From: Streptomyces chartreusis NRRL 3882
GTDB taxonomy: Bacteria; Actinomycetota; Actinomycetes; Streptomycetales; Streptomycetaceae
Length of the DNA: 64,000 bases
Reading direction: 5' to 3'
Assembly (NCBI RefSeq): GCF_900236475.1
Contig: NZ_LT963352.1
Location: 4,882,001-4,946,000 of the forward strand
Shown: positions 15,571 to 23,804 of the stretch, piece after piece
Layout of the letters: every line of letters starts with the position of its first letter
Numbering within the stretch: position 1 is the first letter of the stretch
The notes under the pieces: generated by a model
Told to the model about the DNA's origin: nothing
The model's database searches: none
What the model saw: the letters and a program-made list of their open reading frames with translations, nothing else
Made by a program: the position numbers and the translations under genes

Positions 15571-15651
15571 CCTGTCTGTCAGGCCCGGGAGTCGCGACGG
15601 CGTCCCCACGGTGTCCCCAGGCTGTGGACGCCCGCGCGGGAGGTCACGTGG

Positions 15652-16833
15652 TCATGAGGCCGGGGCGAAGGGGCCGTTCCCGGTGAAGGCCAGTTCGTGG
15701 AAGCGTTCGCCGATGTGGCGGTGGGTGGCGGCGTCCGGGTGGACCTCGTCGGGGAGGGGGAGTCCGGCCGCGTCGGACGCGCCGTAGAGGTCGAGGCCGT
15801 CGAGGTAGTGGATGTTCGGGTCGTCGGCGGCGCGCTGCCGGACGATGCGGGACAGTTCCTCGCGGATGACGCCGAGCGTCAGTTTCCCGGCGGGCACCTC
15901 CGCCGGGTCGCCCATCGCGGAGAACCGCAGCCGGCCCTCACCGAGCGCGCCGAGGTCGGGGGCCGTGGGCCCGGGCGTGGCCTCGTGGATGGCGCAGTGG
16001 ATGGAGGAGACGACCAGCAGCGGGGCGTCGGGGTGCCCGTCGCGGATCGTGTCGAGGAAGCCGTGCACGGCCGGCCCGAACGCGCGCAGCCGCATCGCGT
16101 CCGCGTTGACGATGTTGATGCCGATCTTCACGCTGATCAGGTCGGCCGGGGTGTCCCGCATGGCGCGCGCGGTGAACGGGTCGAGCATCGCGCTGCCGCC
16201 CAGACCGAGGTTGACCAGTTCCACACCGCCGAGCGACGCGGCGATCGCGGGCCAGATGGCGGTGGGGCTCGCGGCGTCGGAGCCGTGGCTGATCGAACTG
16301 CCGTGGTGCAGCCACACCTTGCGGCCCCGGTCCGGCACGGGCTGCACGGGCGCGTCGGTGCGCAGGGCGACGAGCTCGGTGGTCTCGTTGTGCGGCAGCC
16401 AGATCTCGACGTCCTTCTCGCGCGCGGGCAGGCCGGTGAAGCGGACCGTACCGACCGGGCCCGCCGTGACCTCACCGTCCCAGGTGGCCATGTCGATCGT
16501 GAGGACGTTGCCGCCGGTCCCGGGGGCCTGGCCGGCCGGGCGGCCGTCGACGAGCAGGTCGTACAGGCCGTCCGGGCGGGGCGGGAAGCCGGCGTAGTCG
16601 CGCTTGGTGCGCAGCGTGTCCAGTTCGACGGCGGTCGCGGCGGTACGGAACGCCAGCCGTACGCCCGAGGGCTGGGCCTCGGCCATGGCCAGCTGGGCGT
16701 TGGTGTTCTGGGCGCGGGCCCGGGCGGGCAGCCGGTGCGGGAGCAGCCCGTGCTCGGTGCGCTCCACGTCGAGGGCGCCGCGCAGCAGGTCCGCCGTGAG
16801 GGGGGTGGTGATCCAGTCGTGCTCGGTGTGCAT
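15652..16833 (-). CDS. SGNH/GDSL-type hydrolase
   Basis: A 393-residue protein with an N-terminal beta-sandwich-like region (about 1-165) and a C-terminal SGNH hydrolase domain. The nucleophile block is HHGSSISHGSD near 178 and the catalytic Asp-x-x-His is DEVHPD near 367. It lacks a signal peptide, so it is probably cytoplasmic. Likely activity is hydrolysis of a carbohydrate or lipid ester. It starts 5 bases after the stop of a TetR gene, so the two form an operon probably regulated through the repeat at 17463-17481. Confidence 0.82.
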   Translation of the reverse strand: MHTEHDWITTPLTADLLRGALDVERTEHGLLPHRLPARARAQNTNAQLAMAEAQPSGVRLAFRTAATAVELDTLRTKRDYAGFPPRPDGLYDLLVDGRPAGQAPGTGGNVLTIDMATWDGEVTAGPVGTVRFTGLPAREKDVEIWLPHNETTELVALRTDAPVQPVPDRGRKVWLHHGSSISHGSDAASPTAIWPAIAASLGGVELVNLGLGGSAMLDPFTARAMRDTPADLISVKIGINIVNADAMRLRAFGPAVHGFLDTIRDGHPDAPLLVVSSIHCAIHEATPGPTAPDLGALGEGRLRFSAMGDPAEVPAGKLTLGVIREELSRIVRQRAADDPNIHYLDGLDLYGASDAAGLPLPDEVHPDAATHRHIGERFHELAFTGNGPFAPAS

Positions 16834-16838
16834 GGGTG

Positions 16839-17426
16839 TCAGCCTCGGGAGTCGGTGGGGGGTTCGGGCCAGTTGCGCAGCAGCGTGTCGAGGGCGTCGA
16901 GGATCCGGGCCCAGGTGACGTCGGTGTCGGGGGCGCTGTGGCTGAACCCGCCGCCCATCTCCAGGCTGACGTACCCGTGGAAGACGCTGCCCAGCAGCCG
17001 GACCGCGTGGGTCTGGTCCGGTTCCGTCAGGTCGTAGCCGCGCAGCAGCGCCCGGGTCATCTGCGCGTGCCGGACGCCGGCGCTCGCCGCCGCCGTCTGC
17101 GGGTCGAGTCGCAGTTGGGCGGCGGCGTAACGGCCGGGGTGCTCCCGGGCGTAGTCGCGGTAGACGTTCGCGAGGGCGGCCAGGGCTTCCTTGCCGGCCC
17201 GTCCCGCCAGGGCGTCGGCGGCCCGGTCGGCGAGTTCCGTGAGCGCGAGCAGGGCGATCCGGGTCCTGAGGTCCTGGGAGTTCTTCACGTGCGAGTACAG
17301 GCTCGCGACCTTGACGTCGAACCGGCGGGCGAGGGCCGAGACGGTCACCTGCTCGAAGCCGACCTCGTCGGCCAGCTCGGCACCTGCCCGGGTCAGGCGT
17401 TCCGGTGTCAGTCCTGCGCGTGCCAT
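16839..17426 (-). CDS. TetR-family regulator of the SGNH hydrolase operon
   Basis: A 195-residue TetR regulator: helix-turn-helix with VTVSALARRFDVKVASLYSH (about 27-46) and a C-terminal domain of the WHG/TetR_C_33 type (AALANVYRDYAREHPGRYAA). It is followed after 5 bases by the SGNH hydrolase gene. A perfect inverted repeat (17463-17481) sits 37 bases upstream of its start and is probably its own operator. Confidence 0.85.
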   Translation of the reverse strand: MARAGLTPERLTRAGAELADEVGFEQVTVSALARRFDVKVASLYSHVKNSQDLRTRIALLALTELADRAADALAGRAGKEALAALANVYRDYAREHPGRYAAAQLRLDPQTAAASAGVRHAQMTRALLRGYDLTEPDQTHAVRLLGSVFHGYVSLEMGGGFSHSAPDTDVTWARILDALDTLLRNWPEPPTDSRG

Positions 17427-17462
17427 ACGGCCACTCCCTTCTGCCAGAAAGAAGTGTGCATC

Positions 17463-17481
17463 TGCCTAAAAGCATTAGGCA
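17463..17481. promoter_or_regulatory. TetR operator TGCCTAA-N5-TTAGGCA
   Basis: TGCCTAA (17463-17469), AAGCA, TTAGGCA (17475-17481): perfect 7-base arms. A further TTAGGC follows at 17497-17502 region. It lies between the TetR start and the end of the membrane-protein gene. Confidence 0.65.
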
Positions 17482-17495
17482 AATCGGTTGCCGAC

Positions 17496-18044
17496 TTAGG
17501 CGTCCTGGAGGGCACGCCGGGCGGGTGCCCGCAGCCTCCTGCCCCGCCTGGTCAGGCCCCAGGGCTTCAGCACGGAGATCACCGTCATGAAGACGTAGGC
17601 GGACAGCGAGACGACCGGCCCGAACAGGACGTCACCGGCATCGGGCAGGGGCCCGCCCGCGGCGACGGCGGTGACCGCGGAGTTCACCCCGGGGCGCAGG
17701 GCGAACACCGTGGCGGTGGTCGTGGCGAGGGTCAGCCAGAACTTCGTGCAGACCCATCGGTACCGGGCGAGTCCCCACGGCGTGCCCAGGGACAGCACCA
17801 GGCCGCTGAGCAGCGTGAGGAACGCGACGGGGAGCAGGAGCCGGTCGGCGAAGAGCTTCATGGCCCGGACGGACGCCTCCACGGTCACGGCGGACCCGGT
17901 GGTGGCCGCGGTGGCGCCGAGCGCGAGCAGCCCGAGCGTGAGCCCGAGCCAGCTCGCGGAGGCGATGACGTGGACGACGAGGACGGCCCGGCGCGCCGGG
18001 CGGCCGAGTTTCGGAATCGGGTGCGGCTTCTGCTTCGGCTTCAC
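17496..18044 (-). CDS. Integral membrane protein (DUF2269-like)
   Basis: A 182-residue protein with four hydrophobic helices: RRAVLVVHVIASASWLGLTL, LLLPVAFLTLLSGLVLSLG, a WLTLATTTATVFAL segment and SLSAYVFMTVISVL. The first helix with its His and the overall plan resemble DUF2269-type membrane proteins. Function is unknown. GTG 18044 (VKPKQKPHPIP) is my choice because upstream codons are Pro/Arg-rich and look non-coding, but the start is uncertain. Same strand as the TetR gene, which begins 69 bases after its stop. Confidence 0.62.
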   Translation of the reverse strand: MKPKQKPHPIPKLGRPARRAVLVVHVIASASWLGLTLGLLALGATAATTGSAVTVEASVRAMKLFADRLLLPVAFLTLLSGLVLSLGTPWGLARYRWVCTKFWLTLATTTATVFALRPGVNSAVTAVAAGGPLPDAGDVLFGPVVSLSAYVFMTVISVLKPWGLTRRGRRLRAPARRALQDA

Positions 18045-18192
18045 GCTGCCACCGTGCCGGGCGGGAGGTGGCGGAAGCGTCTCACGGCGGGAGTAAAGCG
18101 GCGTACTGGCGTCGGAGTACGGGCGGGGTGCCGGCAGTACTCGCCCGGCGTGACGGCCCGGCCCTGTCAGCACGGTCGTCTACCTTCACGGC

Positions 18193-18846
18193 ATGACCGA
18201 GCCCTCCCACCTCGCCGCCGTCCGAGAGTCCTACGACACCGTCGCCGCCGACTACGCCCGACTCGTCAAGCAGCCGGCCGAGCTGGACCCGGTGTCGCGC
18301 GCGATGCTGGCCGCCTTCGCCGAGCTGGTACGGCCGCCGCACCCCGGGCCGGTGGCCGACCTGGGCTGCGGCCCGGGCAAGGTGACGGCACATCTGGCCG
18401 CCCTGGGAGTCTTGGTGTTCGGCGTGGACGTGTCGCCGGAGATGGTCCGACTGGCCCGGGCGGCGTACCCGGATCTCCGCTTCACCGTCGGCTCGATGAC
18501 CGCGCTGGAGACCGGCAGCGGCGAACTCGGCGGCATCCTGGCGTACTTCTCCACCCACCACACCCCGCCGCAGTGGCTGCCGACCGTGTTCGCCGAGTTC
18601 CACCGCACCCTCGCGCCCGGCGGGCGGCTGATGCTGGCCGGCCCGGTGGGCAGCGGCGAGCACCTGCGCCCGTCGCACGCCTACGGCGACCACCCGGTGT
18701 CCTACGAGTCGTACCTGCTGCCGCCGGACCGCATCGCCGAACTGCTCCACCGGGCCGGGCTGGTCGTCACGACGCGGGTGGTGCAGGAGCCGGAGGAGGG
18801 GATCAAGCGGCGGACCGGCACGTTTCTGGCGTACAAGCCGCACTAA
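18193..18846 (+). CDS. Class I SAM-dependent methyltransferase
   Basis: A 217-residue methyltransferase with motif I VADLGCGPGKV (about 55-65), the acidic motif II end VFGVDVSPEM, and a motif IV/post-I region GGILAYFSTHH. It methylates an unknown small molecule; the fold is the Methyltransf_11/25 type. The -10-like TACCTT at 18181-18186 ends 6 bases before ATG 18193 and no ribosome binding site is visible, so it looks leaderless. Confidence 0.82.
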   Translation: MTEPSHLAAVRESYDTVAADYARLVKQPAELDPVSRAMLAAFAELVRPPHPGPVADLGCGPGKVTAHLAALGVLVFGVDVSPEMVRLARAAYPDLRFTVGSMTALETGSGELGGILAYFSTHHTPPQWLPTVFAEFHRTLAPGGRLMLAGPVGSGEHLRPSHAYGDHPVSYESYLLPPDRIAELLHRAGLVVTTRVVQEPEEGIKRRTGTFLAYKPH

Positions 18847-18866
18847 CGGGAGACGGGGCCCCGCCG

Positions 18867-19595
18867 CTACCCGCCGTGCAGCCACACCCGCAGCGGACCG
18901 ACCGGCTCGAAGCCGTACCGGACGGCGGTCTCCAGGTCGTCGCCGCTCTCGTAACCGACCACGGGCAGGCCGGGGAAGAGCCGGTCGAGCGCGTGCAGCA
19001 CGACCGGCCAGGCCGCGTCTGGCCCGCCGTCCCGCCCGAAGACGTTGGAGACGCCGACGACGTGCGCGCTGCGGCAGGCCACCGCTCCGGCCACGACTCG
19101 CCCGTCACCGGACCGTCCCGCGATCACGGAGGTCTCCGGGTCGGCGAGCAGCCCGTCCGGGAAGAGGCCCGCGTGCCCGGCGCCGCCGTCCCAGGCCAGC
19201 GCCCAGGCGCGCAGTGTGCCGGGATCGCCCACCACGTCCCACGCGAGATCCGTCGGCCCGGGAGCGCGGGCGGGCGCGGCCGTACCGGCCGGACGGTGGA
19301 TCCACTGGGCCTCGAAGAGCACCAGGAAACCGGCCCCCGTCAGATCGAGGTCGGCGAAGCTGTCCTTGACCGCGGCGCCGGGCGAGCCCATGTCGACGCG
19401 TGCCACGAGCGCGTCCGGGTCGGCGCCCGGCTCCAGCGTCACCGCGTCGGGGTAGTGGACCGGTGCCCGCCCCGCGGCGGCCCACGCCTCGCCCCCGAAC
19501 TCACCCGCCACCCCGTGCGCCCGGCACATCGCCGCACACCACTCGGCGTTGTTACGGGCGGCGGCCCGGACCGGCAACTGCCGTGAAGTCGTCAC
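18867..19595 (-). CDS. GNAT-like hypothetical protein
   Basis: A 242-residue protein. The C-terminal half resembles a GNAT fold (RVVAGAVACRSAHVVGVSNVF and GYESGDDLETAVRYGFEPVG, the latter the typical final strand-helix of GNATs). The N-terminal half (AEWCAAMCRAHG, then YPDAVTLEP) matches a domain found in conserved Streptomyces proteins of unknown function. The canonical acetyl-CoA loop is poor, so activity is doubtful. It starts at GTG 19595 and converges on the methyltransferase. Confidence 0.65.
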   Translation of the reverse strand: MTTSRQLPVRAAARNNAEWCAAMCRAHGVAGEFGGEAWAAAGRAPVHYPDAVTLEPGADPDALVARVDMGSPGAAVKDSFADLDLTGAGFLVLFEAQWIHRPAGTAAPARAPGPTDLAWDVVGDPGTLRAWALAWDGGAGHAGLFPDGLLADPETSVIAGRSGDGRVVAGAVACRSAHVVGVSNVFGRDGGPDAAWPVVLHALDRLFPGLPVVGYESGDDLETAVRYGFEPVGPLRVWLHGG

Positions 19596-19716
19596 GAGCG
19601 CAGATCATGGCCGCGCGGGGCCCGGCTCGTCGAACCGTTTTCGAGGTCCGGTCACTTTCCGGCCGCTTCTAGGGTGATCGCGAGAGGGTCCACCCGATGA
19701 CCGGCCTGGAGGCGGC

Positions 19717-20085
19717 ATGTCCGTACGGATGACGTTGAGCGCGATAACCCTGGACTGTCCTGATCCGCTCGCCCTGGCGGCGTTCTACCAGGCCGCCACC
19801 GGCCTCGAACCGCACCCGAGGTCGAACGCCGACTTCGCCTCTCTGGGCGGTGGGGACGGACTCTCCCTCGGCTTTCAGCGGGTCGACGGCTACCGGGCCC
19901 CCGGCTGGCCCGGCCAGGACGTGCCCCAGCAACTGCACTGCTGCTTCAGGGTCGCGGACCTGGAGGAGGCCGAGGCCCGGCTGCTGGAGCTGGGGGCGGG
20001 CAGGCCGGAGCGGCAGCCGAACGAGAGCAGGTGGCGCGTGCTCACGGATCCGGCGGGGCACCCCTTCTGCATCGTCGGAGGCTGA
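19717..20085 (+). CDS. VOC-superfamily (glyoxalase-like) protein
   Basis: A 122-residue VOC protein, paralogous to the one at 2974-3351: LDCPDPLALAAFYQAATG at the front and VLTDPAGHPFCIVGG at the end. The ligand is unknown. ATG 19717 follows GGAGGCGG, a good ribosome binding site; an alternative in-frame ATG lies 4 codons later. Confidence 0.78.
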   Translation: MSVRMTLSAITLDCPDPLALAAFYQAATGLEPHPRSNADFASLGGGDGLSLGFQRVDGYRAPGWPGQDVPQQLHCCFRVADLEEAEARLLELGAGRPERQPNESRWRVLTDPAGHPFCIVGG

Positions 20086-20161
20086 CGTGCCCGCCTTGTG
20101 GGCCAGAGCGGGGCGTCGAACACCTGCGGATCCGGGCTCCTCAGGGTGGCGTGGCGCACTT

Positions 20162-20181
20162 TTGCAAGCGGGTGCTTGCAA
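20162..20181. promoter_or_regulatory. Perfect palindrome TTGCAAGC-N4-GCTTGCAA before the XRE regulator
   Basis: TTGCAAGC (20162-20169), GGGT, GCTTGCAA (20174-20181): perfect 8-base arms, followed by TAGTTAGC. It sits 29 bases before ATG 20211 and is probably an autoregulatory site of the XRE protein. Confidence 0.6.
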
Positions 20182-20210
20182 TAGTTAGCGGGGTGCGGCA
20201 CTGTGGAGCC

Positions 20211-20894
20211 ATGGCATCGCTCAACGTCGGCAATCTCGGTGACTACCTGCGCGAACAGCGGCGCAACGCGCAGCTGTCGCTGCGGCAGCTCGCCGACGCC
20301 GCCGGGGTGTCCAATCCGTATCTGAGCCAGATCGAGCGCGGGCTGCGCAAGCCGAGCGCGGAGGTGTTGCAGCAGGTCGCCAAGGCCCTGCGGATCTCCG
20401 CCGAGACGCTGTACGTCCGGGCCGGCATCCTCGACGCCGAGCGGGACCTGGACGAGGTCGAGACGCGTGCCGTCCTCCTCGCGGACCCGACGCTGAACGA
20501 GCGGCAGAAGCAGGTGCTGTTGCAGATCTACGAGTCCTTCCGCAAGGAGAACGGGTTCGGGACCGGCGACGGCTCCGCGGTCGTCGACCTCGTGGTCGCC
20601 GAGGACGAGGTGGACGGAGACGGGGACGCCCCGGACGGCGGCACCGGGATACGACCGACCCGCACGGCCGACGGCGGCCGGCCCGCCGTTCGCCGTCCCC
20701 GCGACAGCGACGGCAGCGACGGCGGTACGTCCGCGTCACCGTCGGCGACCCGCCGCACCCGCAAGGACGACGGCGGTACGTCACCGTCGCCCGCCCGCCG
20801 TACTCGCAAGAACACCGGCGGTACGTCCGCCGCCCGCCGGGCCCGCAAGACCACCGGCGGCAGTGACACCGACCCGCAGCAGACGGCCGGCTGA
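20211..20894 (+). CDS. XRE-family regulator (Rv0474-like) with basic repeat tail
   Basis: A 227-residue protein. The helix-turn-helix at about 10-65 contains SLRQLADAAGVSNPYLSQIE and RGLRKPSAEVLQQVAKALRI, as in mycobacterial Rv0474, which also lies upstream of hbhA. Residues 66-110 form a helical region (LLADPTLNERQKQVLLQIYE). The rest is disordered and Arg/Lys/Thr-rich with repeats of GGTS...RRTRK, possibly for nonspecific DNA or wall contact. An HbhA-like and a DUF2516 gene follow on the same strand. GGAG before ATG 20211 serves as the ribosome binding site. Confidence 0.82.
   Translation: MASLNVGNLGDYLREQRRNAQLSLRQLADAAGVSNPYLSQIERGLRKPSAEVLQQVAKALRISAETLYVRAGILDAERDLDEVETRAVLLADPTLNERQKQVLLQIYESFRKENGFGTGDGSAVVDLVVAEDEVDGDGDAPDGGTGIRPTRTADGGRPAVRRPRDSDGSDGGTSASPSATRRTRKDDGGTSPSPARRTRKNTGGTSAARRARKTTGGSDTDPQQTAG
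20721..20866 (+). repeat. In-frame repeats in the XRE tail
   Basis: GGCGGTACGTC occurs at 20721, 20772 and 20817, spaced 51 and 45 bases (both multiples of three), each followed by codons for a basic RRTRK-type block; a degenerate fourth unit ends near 20866. Confidence 0.7.
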
Positions 20895-20983
20895 GCCGGA
20901 CCAGGGCACCGGCCGTACCGCTGCGGATCACACGACCCTCAGCCGAACCCTCAAGCGAAACAGAATCCGGGAGGACCATCACC

Positions 20984-21643
20984 ATGGCCATCACCGACGA
21001 CCTGCGCAAGACCCTCAGCGACCCGACGCCGCTCTACTTCGCCGCAGGCACCGCCGACCTCGCCCTTCAGCAGGCCAAGAAGGTGCCGGCCCTGGTGGAG
21101 CAGCTGCGCTCCGAGGCCCCCGCGCGGTTCGACGCCGTACGCAACACCGACACCAAGGCCGTCCAGGAGAAGGCCTCCGCCCGGGCCAAGGAGGCCTCCG
21201 CCCGCGTCAAGGAGACGCAGCAGATCCTCCAGAACAAGGTCACGGAGTTCATCGGCTCCATCGACGTCGACATCAAGAAGCTCGGCAGCACGATCGACGC
21301 GGACCTGAAGAAGGTCGGCGAGACCGCCCAGGACTTCGCGCTGCGCGGCGTCGGCGTGGCCGCCGAGTACGCCGTCAAGGCGCGGGAGACCTACGAGAAG
21401 GTCGCCGAGCACGGCGAGCAGGCCGTGCGCACCTGGCGCGGCGAGGCCGCCGAGGGCATCGAGGACGTCGCCGAGGGCGTCGAGGAGCTGGCCGTGGCCG
21501 TCGAGCCGAAGGCCGAGCCGGTCAAGGTCAAGGAGGAGCCGGCGAAGCCCGCCGCCACGGCCGCCCCGGCGCAGAAGGCTCCCGCCAAGAAGGCCCCGGC
21601 GCGCAAGACCACCGCCAAGAAGACCACCCCGCCGGCCAAGTAG
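20984..21643 (+). CDS. HbhA-like heparin-binding hemagglutinin homologue
   Basis: A 219-residue, almost wholly helical protein: DUF/HbhA-type N-terminal helix (LYFAAGTADLALQQAKKVPALVEQL), long coiled coil to about residue 170, and a Lys/Ala/Pro tail (APAKKAPARKTTAKK) like the heparin-binding tail of mycobacterial HbhA. In mycobacteria the protein is a surface adhesin; in a soil streptomycete the tail may bind polyanions such as nucleic acid or teichoic acid (inference). No signal peptide. The XRE gene upstream and the DUF2516 gene downstream match the mycobacterial order. AGGAG-type site GGGAGGACC before ATG. Confidence 0.8.
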   Translation: MAITDDLRKTLSDPTPLYFAAGTADLALQQAKKVPALVEQLRSEAPARFDAVRNTDTKAVQEKASARAKEASARVKETQQILQNKVTEFIGSIDVDIKKLGSTIDADLKKVGETAQDFALRGVGVAAEYAVKARETYEKVAEHGEQAVRTWRGEAAEGIEDVAEGVEELAVAVEPKAEPVKVKEEPAKPAATAAPAQKAPAKKAPARKTTAKKTTPPAK

Positions 21644-21670
21644 GACGGCGGAGGGCGCAGAGCGACCACA

Positions 21671-21701
21671 CGGGCCGGGCACCCTGGGGGTGTCCGGCCC
21701 G
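21671..21701 (+). terminator. Terminator after the HbhA-like gene
   Basis: A 14-base stem with one mismatch, CGGGCCGGGCACCC (21671-21684) to 21688-21701, 28 bases after the stop. Confidence 0.75.
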
Positions 21702-21754
21702 TTGTACGGGTACGGTGACCGCGTAGGGACGAGCCGAGTCAGGTGGTGGACGTA

Positions 21755-22093
21755 GTGCTGATGCAGGGCTTCGCAGGGTTCATGTGGCTTCTGAGCATTG
21801 CCCTGATCATTTTCAGCGGCTTCGCGTTGTTCGACGCCGCCGTGCGGCGGGAGGACGCCTACCGAGCGGCCGACAAGAAGACCAAGCCGTTCTGGCTGAT
21901 CATCCTCGGGCTGGCCTTCGTGGTGAACCTGCTCTTCCCGATCCTGTCGTTCCTCCCGATCATCGGCCTCATCGCGACGATCGTGTACATGGTCGACGTG
22001 CGCCCCGCCATCCGCGCGCTCCCCGGCGGCGGCCGCAGCCGGCGCGGCTCCAGCAGCGACGGTCCGTACGGCCCCTGGAACGGCGGCCGGTAA
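21755..22093 (+). CDS. DUF2516 small membrane protein
   Basis: A 112-residue membrane protein with hydrophobic segments at about 4-24 (GFAGFMWLLSIALIIFSGFA) and 44-75 (FWLIILGLAFVVNLLFP, then FLPIIGLIATIVYMVDVRP) and a Gly/Arg/Ser-rich tail. It matches DUF2516, the family of mycobacterial Rv0476, which lies just after hbhA there as well. Function unknown. I chose GTG 21755 because AGGTGG sits 8 bases upstream; in-frame GTG 21743 or ATG 21761 are possible. Confidence 0.75.
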   Translation: MLMQGFAGFMWLLSIALIIFSGFALFDAAVRREDAYRAADKKTKPFWLIILGLAFVVNLLFPILSFLPIIGLIATIVYMVDVRPAIRALPGGGRSRRGSSSDGPYGPWNGGR

Positions 22094-22099
22094 GACCCC

Positions 22100-22207
22100 G
22101 GCAGCACCGGAGCCCGGGGCCCGGGGGTACGGCAGCTGTACCCGGTCCCGGGTCCGGGGCTTCGGCACCTGTCACCCGGCCCCGGAGCCGGGGCTACGGC
22201 ACCCGGT
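22100..22207. repeat. Degenerate GC-rich tandem repeats at a convergent junction
   Basis: Three imperfect copies of a unit like CGGGGCTnCGGCACCTGT-ACCCGG lie in tandem between the DUF2516 and PP2C stop codons, running a few codons into the latter. They can form several hairpins and may act as a two-way terminator. Confidence 0.5.
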
Positions 22208-23543
22208 CCAGCAGCAGTACCGCCACGTCGTCCGTCAGCTCGCCACCGTTGAGGGCGCGCACCTCGTTCACCGCCGCCCGCAGCAGCTCCTCGCCCCGCA
22301 GCCCCTCGGCGAACTGGCGGCGCACCATCTCCGTCATGCCCTCCTGGCCGAGCCGCTCCCGGCCCTCGCCGACGCGGCCCTCGATCAGGCCGTCGGTGTA
22401 GAGCATCAGGCTCCACTCGGCGCCCAGCTCCACCTGCATCCGCGGCCAGCGGGCACCCGGCAGCAGCCCGAGGGCCGGCCCGTTGTTGTCGTACGGCAGC
22501 AGGCGGGCCGGCTTGCCCGGGCGGGCCAGCAGCGGCGACGGGTGGCCCGCCAGGCACAGGCCGGCGCGGCGGCCGTCCGGGGCGATGTCCACCGTGCACA
22601 GGGTCGCGAAGATCTCGTCGTCGGCCCGCTCGTGCTCCAGCACCTGCTGGAGCGTGCCCAGCAGCTGGTCGCCGCACAGGCCCGCCAGCGTCAGCGCGCG
22701 CCACGCGATCCGCAGCTCCACGCCCAGGGCGGCCTCGTCCGGGCCGTGACCGCAGACGTCACCGATCATGGCGTGCACGGTGCCGTCCGGCGTGCGCACG
22801 ACGTCGTAGAAGTCGCCGCCGAGCAGGGCGCGCGAGCGACCCGGGCGGTAGCGGGCGGCGAACCGGAGCGGGGAGCCGTCCAGCAGCGGGGTCGGCAGCA
22901 GACCGCGCTCCAGGCGGCGGTTCTCCTGGGCGCGCAGCCGGCCCTCGGCGAGCCGGCGCTCGGCCGACTCGGAGCGCTTGCGCTCCACCGCGTAGCGGAT
23001 CGCCCGGCTCAGCAGCCGGCCGTCCAGCTCGTCGCGGAAGAGATAGTCCTGGGCGCCCACGCGCACCGCCTCCGCGCCGCGCTCGGCGTCACCCGAGGCG
23101 GTCAGCGCCAGGACGGCATGCCGGGGTGCGAGCTCCAGCACGTGCTTGAGCACGGCGAGCTCGTCGTCGGCGTCGCTGCGGCCCGGCGCCGGCAGCGCGA
23201 GGTCCAGCAGGATGCAGTGGACGTCGTCGGTCAGCAGCCGCCCGGCCTCCGTGAGGTTGCGGGCCGTGCGGACGCGGATCGGCTTGCCCGCCTGGTCGAG
23301 CATGTCGGGCACGATCGGCGAACCGGCCGGATCGTCCTCGATCAGCAGCAGGGTCAGGTTGGTGTGGGCGGTGTTGTTCTCCACCTTGTCCGTGATGTTC
23401 CCGGCGGTGTCCGGCGTGCGCGGGGCCGCTGCCGAGGCGTCCGTGACGGACTGCTCGGCGGGGCCGTCGCACCGGGACTCGGCCTGCGCCTGACCACTCT
23501 CCACGGCCGGGATCGCTCTCTGCCGCGGTATGGGTACGGGCAT
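22194..23543 (-). CDS. Receiver-PP2C (SpoIIE-type) serine phosphatase
   Basis: A 449-residue protein: Pro/Ala-rich N terminus (1-60), response-regulator receiver domain (about 65-185; acidic pair EDD, phosphoacceptor Asp in CILLDLALPAPG), a short coiled linker, and a PP2C/SpoIIE phosphatase domain (about 225-447) with GGDFYD, GDVCGHG, YTDGLIEG and TDDVAVLLLDR. The switch Lys of the receiver is replaced (YLFRDELD). Such RsbU-like enzymes dephosphorylate anti-anti-sigma factors in partner-switch systems; which one is not clear here. I start at 23543, where GGAAGG gives a ribosome binding site. Confidence 0.85.
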   Translation of the reverse strand: MPVPIPRQRAIPAVESGQAQAESRCDGPAEQSVTDASAAAPRTPDTAGNITDKVENNTAHTNLTLLLIEDDPAGSPIVPDMLDQAGKPIRVRTARNLTEAGRLLTDDVHCILLDLALPAPGRSDADDELAVLKHVLELAPRHAVLALTASGDAERGAEAVRVGAQDYLFRDELDGRLLSRAIRYAVERKRSESAERRLAEGRLRAQENRRLERGLLPTPLLDGSPLRFAARYRPGRSRALLGGDFYDVVRTPDGTVHAMIGDVCGHGPDEAALGVELRIAWRALTLAGLCGDQLLGTLQQVLEHERADDEIFATLCTVDIAPDGRRAGLCLAGHPSPLLARPGKPARLLPYDNNGPALGLLPGARWPRMQVELGAEWSLMLYTDGLIEGRVGEGRERLGQEGMTEMVRRQFAEGLRGEELLRAAVNEVRALNGGELTDDVAVLLLDRVP

Positions 23544-23804
23544 CGTCTTGGGTTCCTTCCCTCCCCCCGAGGGCATGGCGGGGGCGAGGGACCTCGACCC
23601 ACCGACCGGGACCATAGCGGGTGTCGGCGCCGCATTGGAATGGTGTGAGCCACGCCGCTGCGCCATCGGCCAGTGTCATATGCCGCGAAATGCCCCCCAG
23701 TTGGACACCGCCGGGATGCTGTGGGGATGACGAACGTCACGTCAGCGTGCGGTTTGGAGCCGGATTCGGGGTGGGCTGGGTCACGTCGTCCAGGTCACCG
23801 CCGC

